Source: Butyrivibrio hungatei NK4A153
GTDB lineage: Bacteria; Bacillota; Clostridia; Lachnospirales; Lachnospiraceae
Length of the DNA stretch: 64,000 nt
Assembly: GCF_000424465.1 (NCBI RefSeq)
Contig: NZ_AUJY01000012.1
Location: 124,001 to 188,000, forward strand
Direction of reading: 5' to 3'
Shown piece after piece: positions 44,856 through 53,488 of the stretch. Position 1 is the first letter of the stretch, and each line of letters starts with the position of its first letter. Made by a program: the position numbers and the translations under genes. The notes under the pieces were generated by a model. It did not search any database and had not been told where the DNA came from. It saw nothing but the letters and a program-made list of their open reading frames with translations.

Positions 44856-45314
44856 TCAGTTTCCCAGCTCCATTTCTGCATTCATGGGAACAAAGCCATA
44901 TTTTTCATATAGTGGTCTCCCCATGTCTGTTGCTTCAAGTGATATCTGCGTAATTCCGCGCTTTTTGGCATCCTGAACGAGCATATCCAAGGTTTTAAAG
45001 GCAATTCCCTGCCGACGATATGCGGGATTGGTGTACATGTTCATGATATAGGCTTTCTTGCCGCTTGGATTGTGATATGTCGGCATGACTTCATAGTAGC
45101 TTACTCCGCCTGCGCCGACAAAAGAGTTGCCTTCCATGACGAGGATAGCCACATGGGTTCCGTTTGCCAGAGCTCTTTTATAATATTCTTTTGAAGAAGT
45201 CTCAACCTCAGACATATCTACTGAGTCGTCAAGCTTGTTGGCTGCACGTAATACCTCAATTCGTGAAGTGGTCAAGAGGTCTATATCTTCTAAAGTAGCT
45301 ATTCTATAATCCAT
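44856..45314 (-). CDS. GNAT family N-acetyltransferase
   Basis: The 152-residue protein starts MDYRIATLEDIDLLTT and has the acetyl-CoA site NPAYRRQGIAFKTLDMLV. ISLEATDMGRPLYEKYGFVP is the typical C-terminal substrate helix and beta-bulge. Substrate is unknown. The gene is on the minus strand and ends next to the glycosylase gene. Confidence 0.87.
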   Translation of the reverse strand: MDYRIATLEDIDLLTTSRIEVLRAANKLDDSVDMSEVETSSKEYYKRALANGTHVAILVMEGNSFVGAGGVSYYEVMPTYHNPSGKKAYIMNMYTNPAYRRQGIAFKTLDMLVQDAKKRGITQISLEATDMGRPLYEKYGFVPMNAEMELGN

Positions 45315-45471
45315 GATGCAAAATCCTTTCAGCTGAATAAATGTAAAAACATTTTATATCACCGTATCATTTGATGTCCATACATCAGAGAATATGAATA
45401 GTTGAAGATGATGACTATGGATGTAATGAAAAATCGCGTATAATAAATTATAAACCTTAAGGGAGGACACC

Positions 45472-46002
45472 ATGGTACTACTTGTAATCGACACGCAAAA
45501 AGGGATAACGGATGACAGGCTCTATGAGTTTGAAAAGCTAAAATCCAACATCAAGGATCTTATCGCTCTTGCAAGAGAGAACAACAAAGAAGTAATTTTT
45601 GTTCGGCATGATGACGGCCCCGGAACGGGATTCAGCGTAGGGGATGAAGATTTTGAGATATTCGATGAATTTGCACCAAACGATGGGGAAAAGATATTTA
45701 CTAAGAACGTAAACAGTGCACTTCACCCGTCGACAGGTCTTTTGGATTATCTTAAGGGAAAAGGTGTAAAAACTGTGATGATGGTGGGTATCATGACAAA
45801 CTTTTGCATAGATGCGACGATCAGAACAGGTTTTGACAACGGATTTGAGGTTCTGGTTCCCGAATATACCAATTCGACCTATGACAATGAGTTTATGGAC
45901 AGGGCATCGTGCTACCGCTACTATAACGAATTCATGTGGCCGAAAAGATATGCAAAATGTATCACTATGGAAGAAGCAAGAAGCCGTATGCAGGGTAAAT
46001 GA
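45472..46002 (+). CDS. Cysteine hydrolase of the isochorismatase family
   Basis: The 176-residue protein has the isochorismatase-like fold. The first catalytic Asp is in LLVIDTQKGITDD, the Lys in EKIFTKNVNSAL, and the nucleophile Cys in MMVGIMTNFCIDATIRTGFDNGFEV. The catalytic Asp-Lys-Cys triad is kept, so it probably hydrolyses an amide such as nicotinamide or an N-carbamoyl compound. AAGGGAGGACACC supports the ATG at 45472, and a TATAAT at 45439-45444 is a likely -10. Confidence 0.88.
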   Translation: MVLLVIDTQKGITDDRLYEFEKLKSNIKDLIALARENNKEVIFVRHDDGPGTGFSVGDEDFEIFDEFAPNDGEKIFTKNVNSALHPSTGLLDYLKGKGVKTVMMVGIMTNFCIDATIRTGFDNGFEVLVPEYTNSTYDNEFMDRASCYRYYNEFMWPKRYAKCITMEEARSRMQGK

Positions 46003-46238
46003 GCGTATTGATACGCCTGAGAGCCTCGAATCTAGCCGCAGAGTATTGTATGATAATGTATAAATATTAAATAACGATAAAGAATACAGCAAGTGTTCGT
46101 TGCACAACCTAAAACGTGCTAAAATATTTACGAAAAGTTGATTATTTCAGTTTTTTTATGTTGCATTTTTTTAGGGTGACGAAGTTATGTTGTTTTTTCA
46201 GAGTCGAATCTTGCGATTTGTTATATATGATTATGATA

Positions 46239-46296
46239 TGCCAAGAGATGGAGAATGTAAGAAATTTGTTCCATCTTTTGGCATTTTGCGTTTTTT
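46239..46296 (+). terminator. Leader terminator hairpin before the HD-GYP gene
   Basis: TGCCAAGAGATGGA (46239-46252) pairs with TCCATCTTTTGGCA (46270-46283), followed by TTTTGCGTTTTTT and then GGAGG (46297-46301) and the TTG start. The terminator sits just before the ribosome binding site, in a 307-nt leader region that otherwise shows nothing I recognise. This position suggests transcription attenuation. Confidence 0.7.
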
Positions 46297-46309
46297 GGAG
46301 GTATAGGGG

Positions 46310-48445
46310 TTGAAAATTACTTTACAAAAAACAAATCATAATAGATTACTTCGCGTGTTGACCATCTTTTTCGGAATCGCAATGAATGTAGCTATGTCAT
46401 TTGTTGCCCGCAAGTATGATTTGCCTATTTACCTCGATGCAGTCGGAACTATATTTGTATCGCTGATTGGAGGTCTTTTTCCGGGAATAGTAACTGCGGT
46501 ACTGACGAATGCGGTCAGCACTATATTTAACAGAGAGGCGATTTATTTTGGCTTTATAAGCGCGCTTGTGGCAATTTATACGGCGTGGTTTGTAAGAGAA
46601 AAAAAGTTCGATCATATAAAAAAGATACTTATATTTGTATTTACCGTTGGAATAGGAAGCGGTGCTCTTGGCGCGGCTATTCAGTGGGGCGCTATGGGAA
46701 GGCCACAGACCCAGTCGTTTGATGCTTTGGTCGAGGCCTTTACAATACAGTTTGGAATCGGCGATTTTTGGTCCTATTTCATCATCGATATTTTGCTGAA
46801 TATTCTGGATAAGGGCGTGTCAATTTTTGTGGCGCTTCTTCTGCTACATTTTATTCCTGACAGAACATGTGAAAATATTAGGAACAGCGGGTGGAAACAG
46901 AGGCCGCTATCGATAAGCGAAGTAAAAAGAATAGGTTCACTTAGTTTTTCTTCGATACATTCTCTTAGGATAAGAATAACAGTGATGCTTGTCGGATGTT
47001 CATTGGCACTTACCGTGATAATGGGAATCGTTGGAATAACTCTGTACTTTAAAAATGCAAAAGCGGAAAAGGCAGAAATTGCCTTAAATGTGGCACGTTT
47101 CGCAGCTCAAAAAGTCGATCCCAATATCATAGATGAATGTATTGCCAAGGGCATATATGCGGATGCATATGAGGGAACGGAAAGAGAACTTATCAGTATC
47201 AAAGAAGCAGTTACGGGAGTTGACCGTATCTATATAAATCAGCTCAGTAGTGACGGCTGGTACATCGTATTTGATATAGTTCCGGATGGCGTAAGAAAGC
47301 ACATTCCGGGCGAAAAAGAGAAATTTGATGAAAATATGCAGCCGTATGTCGGAGCGCTGTTTAAAGGAGAAGAGGTTGCGCCTGTTGAAATTCTGTCGCA
47401 TTCCGGTTGGTTTATGAGCGCATATTGTCCGATCATAGACAAAAATGGAATCTGTATGGGTTATGCGGTAGCAGAGACATCACTTGCGTTTCTTTCAGAT
47501 TATATGCAGGGCTTTTTGCTACGTGTGTTATTCATAATGACATCTTTTTTTATCCTGATAATAGCGTTTGGTCTGTGGAGTACCGGAACAGGTATGGTAT
47601 ACCCGATAAACAGTATAGAAAAGAGTGTTGAGAACTTCATCAAGGCCGGAGATGACCAGGTGGAACTTGATGAGGCGGTAAGACAGATGAGAGCCATTGA
47701 TATTCAGACAGGCGACGAGATTGAGAAGATGTACAGGATAATATGCGATATGGCGCTCAATCAGACAGAGAAGATCCGTAGTGTAAGAAGATTTTCAGAG
47801 GCAACGCTGAAGATGCAGGACGGACTTATCATCACAATGGCGGATCTTGTCGAGAACAGGGATTCCGATACAGGTGCGCATGTCCAGAAAACTTCCGAAT
47901 ATGTAAAGATAATCGTGGAGGGCCTTGAAAAGAAAGGCTACTATCCCGAAAAGATCAGTGCCAAGTTTAAGTCCGATGTTGTCAGAAGTGCTCCTCTTCA
48001 TGATGTGGGTAAGATCAATATATCCGACAAGATCCTTAATAAACCAGGCAAACTGACACCTGAAGAATTTGAAATAATGAAAACTCACACCACCGCAGGT
48101 AGAGAGATTATCGAGAAGGCAATCAATACGGTAAAAGGTGAGGTATATCTTAAAGAAGCAAGGAATATGGCTGCATACCACCATGAGCGCTGGGATGGAA
48201 AAGGCTATCCCGAAGGACTACACGGAGAAGTTATACCGCTGTCTGCAAGGATCATGGCTGTTGCGGATGTTTTTGATGCGCTTTCTTCGCCGCGTGTATA
48301 TAAGGAGGCATTCCCTTTGGATAAAGCGCTGGATATCATAAGCGAGGGTGCGGGAACTCAGTTTGACCCCAAGTGTGTAGAGGTATTTATGGATTCAATC
48401 CCTGAGATAAAGGTAATCCTTAATAAATATAATCAGAAGGTTTGA
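46310..48445 (+). CDS. Membrane HD-GYP domain cyclic-di-GMP phosphodiesterase
   Basis: The 711-residue protein has an N-terminal polytopic membrane domain (about residues 15-190) that resembles S-component or MASE-type sensory regions. An extracytoplasmic segment of about 160 residues lies between two further helices (around 230 and 405). A HAMP-like linker leads to an HD-GYP domain with DTGAHVQKTSEY, LHDVGKINISDK (HD near 562), HHERWDGKGYPEGLHG and DVFDALSSPRVYKEA. Such domains degrade c-di-GMP, which controls motility and attachment. TTG is the start, 9 nt after GGAGG. A terminator hairpin precedes the gene. Confidence 0.9.
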   Translation: MKITLQKTNHNRLLRVLTIFFGIAMNVAMSFVARKYDLPIYLDAVGTIFVSLIGGLFPGIVTAVLTNAVSTIFNREAIYFGFISALVAIYTAWFVREKKFDHIKKILIFVFTVGIGSGALGAAIQWGAMGRPQTQSFDALVEAFTIQFGIGDFWSYFIIDILLNILDKGVSIFVALLLLHFIPDRTCENIRNSGWKQRPLSISEVKRIGSLSFSSIHSLRIRITVMLVGCSLALTVIMGIVGITLYFKNAKAEKAEIALNVARFAAQKVDPNIIDECIAKGIYADAYEGTERELISIKEAVTGVDRIYINQLSSDGWYIVFDIVPDGVRKHIPGEKEKFDENMQPYVGALFKGEEVAPVEILSHSGWFMSAYCPIIDKNGICMGYAVAETSLAFLSDYMQGFLLRVLFIMTSFFILIIAFGLWSTGTGMVYPINSIEKSVENFIKAGDDQVELDEAVRQMRAIDIQTGDEIEKMYRIICDMALNQTEKIRSVRRFSEATLKMQDGLIITMADLVENRDSDTGAHVQKTSEYVKIIVEGLEKKGYYPEKISAKFKSDVVRSAPLHDVGKINISDKILNKPGKLTPEEFEIMKTHTTAGREIIEKAINTVKGEVYLKEARNMAAYHHERWDGKGYPEGLHGEVIPLSARIMAVADVFDALSSPRVYKEAFPLDKALDIISEGAGTQFDPKCVEVFMDSIPEIKVILNKYNQKV

Positions 48446-48457
48446 TGGAGGTTGCCT

Positions 48458-51400
48458 GTGAAGAATGTACACAAAAAAATAGCATTCATGGCTATAGTAG
48501 CAGGCTGCCTAATGATGCTGATGCATATAAACGTATATGCTAAGTATGATACGGTAGTCGGCACTCATTCTTACTATGGCGGAGGATATGCGGTAACCGG
48601 ACAGATTCCGGGTGTCTCGTATTCTTATGAAATATATGATGCATCGAATGGTCTTCCGACTTCCGATGCAATGTTTCTTATGGGTGCAAGAAATGGATAT
48701 ATATGGATTGGCGGTTACAGCGGAGTTATTCGCTACGACGGTTCGACTTTTGACAGGATTGATGCGCATTCATATCTTACAAGCGCAAGAGGTTTCTTTG
48801 AGGACAGTAAGGGTAGAATCTGGGTCGGAACAAATGATAACGGTGTAGTGGTTCTTGATGGTACGGAGAGTATACACTATTCGTACAAAGAAGGTCTGCC
48901 TTCATCATCAATCAGAATATTTGAGGAAGACAACAACGGAAACATCTTTATCGGAACGACATCAGGAGTATGTTATGTTGATCAGACCAATACGCTTCGC
49001 GTTCTTAACGATGAAAGAATAGCTGAAGAGCGAGTCCTTAAACTGGACAAAGACACTTCGGGAAGAATATACGGGCAGACTGCCAACGGTATAGTATTTG
49101 CGATAGATGACTGTGCGATCACAGAGTTGTACCAAAGCTCAGATCTTGGAATCGGAAAGATAACAACTATCCTTGCCGATCCGTATGATGCCGGAAATTT
49201 ATACTTTGGAACGGACGAAAGCGTCATATATTACGGGAAATTTGGAGATTCGGCTAATAATCTGGAAAGAATATCAGTGGATCCGCTTAGTAACGTGCAC
49301 TGGCTTAACTACGACTGCAACAGAGTCTGGGTTTCATCAACAAGTATGATAGGTTACATTGACACGGACAGTTCTTTTAAAGAACTTACCAATGTTGCGT
49401 TTGACAGCGGAATTGAGATGGTTACGTCTGATTATCAGGGAAATCTGTGGGTGGCTTCGTCTACTCTCGGAGTTATGAAAGTTGTTGCAAATAACTTTAT
49501 CGACATAACTCATGTGACGGGAGTGACTACGGGAGTAACCAACGCTGTTGCTCTGCATGACGGGGATATTTACATCGGAACAGAGATGGGCCTTGATATT
49601 ATTGGGAAAAACGGCGAATCAATAGAGAATGATCTGACTTTTTATCTGGGTGATGCGAGAATTCGAAGTATTGCGGAGGATAACGATGGAAATATGTGGG
49701 TTTCCACGTATACGCATGACCTCGGGCTTGTATGTTATGAAACTAATGGCGAGATTATTTCATATACGACAGAAAACGGAATGCCCAGCAATCAGATAAG
49801 GTGCATAACCATTGGAAAAGACGGAAGTATTCTTGTGGGTACGAATGGCGGACTTGCCGTTATAAAAGATTTTGAGATCGTTCGTACGGTAGGCGCTTCC
49901 GATGGCGCTAAGAACACAGTTTTTTTGACTCTGGTAGAAAATGATGAAGGCGCAATTCTTGCGGGTACCGACGGCGACGGAATATATGTAATTGAAGAAG
50001 ACCGTATCAAAAAAATCGGCAGAGATAACGGTCTTACAAGCGATGTCGTCATGCGGATTGTAAAGGATGAAAAGCGAGATATCGCTTGGATCGTCACGTC
50101 TAATTCCATTGAATATATGAAAAACGGATTGGTGACGAATGTTACATCTTTTCCTTATAACAACAATTACGATATGTATTTTGACAACAGCGATAACGCA
50201 TGGATACTGTCATCTTACGGTGTCTATGTGGTAAATGCCGATGATATGGAAGATGATGCCATAACTGATTTTAAGATATACACGATAGCTAACGGACTTC
50301 CGTATGCGATAACAAGTAATTCTTTCGGATATAAGGATCAGGACGGAAATCTATACATGGCCGGAAGAAATGGTGTGGCAAAAGTAAATATCAATAAGTA
50401 TTATGACGGCACGCTGGAAGTTTTGATGGATGTAAAGTCCATATATTGTGATAACCAAAAAATAGAGCAGGATGAAAACGAAGTTTATCAGATACCTGCT
50501 TCGGACGGACGTGTACAGATATCTGCATCTGTAATGGATTATTCTATGATGAATCCCGATGTGCGTCTGTATCTGGAAGGCGGACCCGATGATGGAATTA
50601 TCACTCAAAGGAGCAAGTTGTCGGCTCTTGAATATACGGGACTTCCGTATGGAAATTATAAATTGCATGTCCAGATCTTAAGTGCCGGAGGGCGTGAAGT
50701 ACTTCAGGAAGATGTATTCAACATAAGAAAGGCTCCGAGACTTTTGGAGCTGGTGGTAGTAAGACTCATTCTTTTGATACTTGTTGCATCGATAGCCGGT
50801 TTTATCGTATGGCAGGTAATGAGACTTACTGTTATAAAAACTCAGTATGAAGAGATAAAGAAGTCGAAGGAAGAGGCAGAGAACGCGAACACGGCAAAGT
50901 CCAGATTCCTTGCCAATATATCCCATGAGATCAGAACTCCTATCAATACTATCATGGGAATGAATGAAATGATAATGAGAGAAGATCCGACAAGTGTGCC
51001 CAAAGGGTATTTCATGTCGGTCATGAACTATGCTTTTGATATCAGGAATGCTGCAGAATCGCTGCTTGGTCTTATTAATGACCTTCTTGATATATCCAAG
51101 ATAGAGTCGGGAAAGATGCACCTTGTGGAGCGCGAATATGACACGCAGGAACTTCTGCGTTCCATTGTATCAATGATCAGAATAAGGGCTACGGAAAAAG
51201 CGCTAAGCTTTGACGTGGTTATTGATGAGATTCTTCCCAAGAGGATGTATGGAGATGCCGAGAAAATAAAACAGGTAGTACTCAACCTCCTTACCAATGC
51301 CGTGAAATATACTGCAGTCGGAGGCTTTTCACTAAACGTGTCGATGGAAGAGCGCAATGACAGGGAGGCAGTTATTCGCATTTCGGTAAAAGATACCGGA

Positions 51401-52687
51401 ATAGGAATAAAAAAAGAAGATATGGACAAACTTTTTACAGCATATGAAAGACTTGATGAAGAACAGAACAGCGGTATACAAGGAACAGGCCTTGGACTGG
51501 ATATTTCGAGAAAATTCGCGGAGCTCATGGGAGGAACTATCTTTTGTGACAGCGTATATGGAGAAGGGTCTGAATTTATCTTTATAATATCGCAGAAGAT
51601 TGTAGATGCCACATCAATCGGCATATTTATCGAGCATGATGAAAGCAAGGCGGGTGGACCGTATGTACCTAAGTTTATTGCGCCCGATGCCGACATTTTG
51701 GTTGTTGATGATAACCCTATGAACCTGAGCGTTATTAAGGGGCTTCTTAAAGCAACCAAAGTATTTGTGACAACTTCTGAAAGCGGCGCGGATGCTATAG
51801 ATAAGATAAAAGACGGCGATTTTGACGTAGTTCTTTTGGATCACATGATGCCCGGACTTGACGGAGTAGAGACGCTTGCAAAAATAAGGGAAATAAAGCC
51901 CGATATTCCCGTATATGCGCTTACTGCAAATTCGGTTTCAGGTGAGGAATATTATAAGTCGAAGGGCTTTAACGGGTATCTTGCAAAGCCTGTGGATATA
52001 GAGACTTTGGAAACTACCATTATGAAGCATATTCCCGAGAATAAGATGGAAAAGTCTGAGAGTGTGGATGCAACAGAAGAACTTACCGAACTGCCTAAGG
52101 ATATGCTGTGGATATATGATGTAAAAGATATATCTGTTCCTGAAGGAATAAAGAACTCGGGAGGAATTTCGAGTTATCTTTTCGGACTGGATCTTTTCTT
52201 TGAAACAATTGATGAGAATTCAAGGGTATTAAATAATGCATATGATGAGGGAAATATAAGACTGTTTACGATCAAAGTTCATGCGCTTAAGAGTTCTGCT
52301 CGAATCATAGGTGCACTCGGGCTTGAAGAATTCGCTGCCAAGATGGAAGAGGCGGGCAATAATAACGATAGGGTCTATATTGACAGCTATAAAGACGATC
52401 TCATGAAAGAGTATGCTTCTTATAAAGAAAAGCTTGGAAGGATTAAGGATGCCAATGTATCAGATTCTTCGAAAGAGATGATACCTGAGGATGAGCTAAA
52501 AGATGCATACGGAGCGCTGGCCGATCTTATACCGCAGATGGACTATGATTCTGTTGAAATGATTTTGGAAAGTATATCGAAGTATTCTCTTCCCGATAAG
52601 GATGCAGAGTTTTTCAAGGAACTTGGCAGGTTGTTCAAACTGTTTGACTGGGACGGAATGGAAGCACTGATCAACACTTCAAAGTAA
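48458..52687 (+). CDS. Hybrid histidine kinase with periplasmic-type beta-propeller, receiver and HPt domains
   Basis: The 1409-residue protein has a signal anchor (about 5-28), then two predicted seven-bladed propellers of Reg_prop repeats (SDAMFLMGARNGYIWIGGYS, GRIWVGTNDNGVVVLDG, GNIFIGTTSGVCYVD and others to about 680). A Y_Y_Y-like domain and a transmembrane helix (about 760-780) follow. Inside come HisKA (ANISHEIRTPINTIMGM, His near 820), an ATPase domain (VLNLLTNAVKYT, GTGLGLDISRKFAELMGG), a receiver (ILVVDDNPMN, DVVLLDHMMPGLDG near 1123) and an HPt domain (KVHALKSSARIIGA near 1274). This is the hybrid two-component form known in polysaccharide-utilising Bacteroidetes and some Firmicutes. 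GTG 48458 is the start by its GGAGG spacing. Confidence 0.88.
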   Translation: MKNVHKKIAFMAIVAGCLMMLMHINVYAKYDTVVGTHSYYGGGYAVTGQIPGVSYSYEIYDASNGLPTSDAMFLMGARNGYIWIGGYSGVIRYDGSTFDRIDAHSYLTSARGFFEDSKGRIWVGTNDNGVVVLDGTESIHYSYKEGLPSSSIRIFEEDNNGNIFIGTTSGVCYVDQTNTLRVLNDERIAEERVLKLDKDTSGRIYGQTANGIVFAIDDCAITELYQSSDLGIGKITTILADPYDAGNLYFGTDESVIYYGKFGDSANNLERISVDPLSNVHWLNYDCNRVWVSSTSMIGYIDTDSSFKELTNVAFDSGIEMVTSDYQGNLWVASSTLGVMKVVANNFIDITHVTGVTTGVTNAVALHDGDIYIGTEMGLDIIGKNGESIENDLTFYLGDARIRSIAEDNDGNMWVSTYTHDLGLVCYETNGEIISYTTENGMPSNQIRCITIGKDGSILVGTNGGLAVIKDFEIVRTVGASDGAKNTVFLTLVENDEGAILAGTDGDGIYVIEEDRIKKIGRDNGLTSDVVMRIVKDEKRDIAWIVTSNSIEYMKNGLVTNVTSFPYNNNYDMYFDNSDNAWILSSYGVYVVNADDMEDDAITDFKIYTIANGLPYAITSNSFGYKDQDGNLYMAGRNGVAKVNINKYYDGTLEVLMDVKSIYCDNQKIEQDENEVYQIPASDGRVQISASVMDYSMMNPDVRLYLEGGPDDGIITQRSKLSALEYTGLPYGNYKLHVQILSAGGREVLQEDVFNIRKAPRLLELVVVRLILLILVASIAGFIVWQVMRLTVIKTQYEEIKKSKEEAENANTAKSRFLANISHEIRTPINTIMGMNEMIMREDPTSVPKGYFMSVMNYAFDIRNAAESLLGLINDLLDISKIESGKMHLVEREYDTQELLRSIVSMIRIRATEKALSFDVVIDEILPKRMYGDAEKIKQVVLNLLTNAVKYTAVGGFSLNVSMEERNDREAVIRISVKDTGIGIKKEDMDKLFTAYERLDEEQNSGIQGTGLGLDISRKFAELMGGTIFCDSVYGEGSEFIFIISQKIVDATSIGIFIEHDESKAGGPYVPKFIAPDADILVVDDNPMNLSVIKGLLKATKVFVTTSESGADAIDKIKDGDFDVVLLDHMMPGLDGVETLAKIREIKPDIPVYALTANSVSGEEYYKSKGFNGYLAKPVDIETLETTIMKHIPENKMEKSESVDATEELTELPKDMLWIYDVKDISVPEGIKNSGGISSYLFGLDLFFETIDENSRVLNNAYDEGNIRLFTIKVHALKSSARIIGALGLEEFAAKMEEAGNNNDRVYIDSYKDDLMKEYASYKEKLGRIKDANVSDSSKEMIPEDELKDAYGALADLIPQMDYDSVEMILESISKYSLPDKDAEFFKELGRLFKLFDWDGMEALINTSK

Positions 52688-52696
52688 AGGAGCAAA

Positions 52697-53470
52697 ATGG
52701 AAAAAATCATATCAGGCAAAAAAATCATATTCACCGGAGAAAAAGAGACGTTTATTTTGAGAGCCATTATTGAGAAGGTACAGGCGGTTGGGCTTGAGTG
52801 CGCTTTTGTTCCTTTTACAGTAGATGCCCTCAACGCTTCCGGAGAAGACATATCGCTGTACATCCTTTATATGGACGAAGAGGTCAGTCCAAGAGAAGAT
52901 GCACTGCATTTCCTGATTGATACCATGGAAGAAAACGGCAGCAAGCTTATACTTATAGGCGAGCAGATAGACCTTAACAATACAGCGAAGCATTTGAGCG
53001 AGAATCTGCTGTACAAGACATTTTCCAGACCAGTCAATAATGATGAATTCATTAAAGCCATAAGGGAATTTTTTGATAAATCCGAATCGGGAGAGTACAG
53101 AAAGAGCATACTGATCGTTGATGACGATCCGCAGTATCTTTCTCTTGTAAGACAGTGGCTGAAAGATACGTACAGAGTATTTATGGCTAATTCAGGGCTT
53201 CAGGCCATCAAGTATCTTGGAAAAAGCAAGGTCGATCTGATACTTCTGGATCATGAGATGCCGGTAACGAGCGGACCGCAGGTTCTTGAGATGCTAAGGA
53301 GCGATTCGGAGACATCTTCGATACCTGTTATTTTTCTTACGGGTAAAAGCGATAAGGAGAGCGTTATGGCTGTTGTTGAACTTCGGCCTGAGGGATATTT
53401 TTTAAAGAATATAAAGAAAGAGGAGCTCTTGGAAAAGCTTAAAGAGTTTTTTGTTCTGCATGGAGTATAG
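52697..53470 (+). CDS. Double receiver protein, first receiver degenerate
   Basis: The 257-residue protein has two receiver-like halves. The first (about residues 8-125) keeps the fold pattern but has lost the acidic pair and a clear phosphoacceptor. The second (about 135-257) is complete: ILIVDDDPQYL, DLILLDHEMPVTSG with the Asp near residue 184, VIFLTGKSD and an LKN switch-lysine equivalent. No output domain is present, so it probably relays phosphate or acts by binding. It lies 9 nt after the hybrid kinase gene, the likely phosphodonor. AAAGGAGC precedes the ATG. Confidence 0.82.
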   Translation: MEKIISGKKIIFTGEKETFILRAIIEKVQAVGLECAFVPFTVDALNASGEDISLYILYMDEEVSPREDALHFLIDTMEENGSKLILIGEQIDLNNTAKHLSENLLYKTFSRPVNNDEFIKAIREFFDKSESGEYRKSILIVDDDPQYLSLVRQWLKDTYRVFMANSGLQAIKYLGKSKVDLILLDHEMPVTSGPQVLEMLRSDSETSSIPVIFLTGKSDKESVMAVVELRPEGYFLKNIKKEELLEKLKEFFVLHGV

Positions 53471-53488
53471 TACAAGGAGCAGGTGGAA

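Noticed and set aside
46003..46309. c-di-GMP riboswitch before the HD-GYP gene
   Set aside because: The conserved GEMM core elements are not visible.
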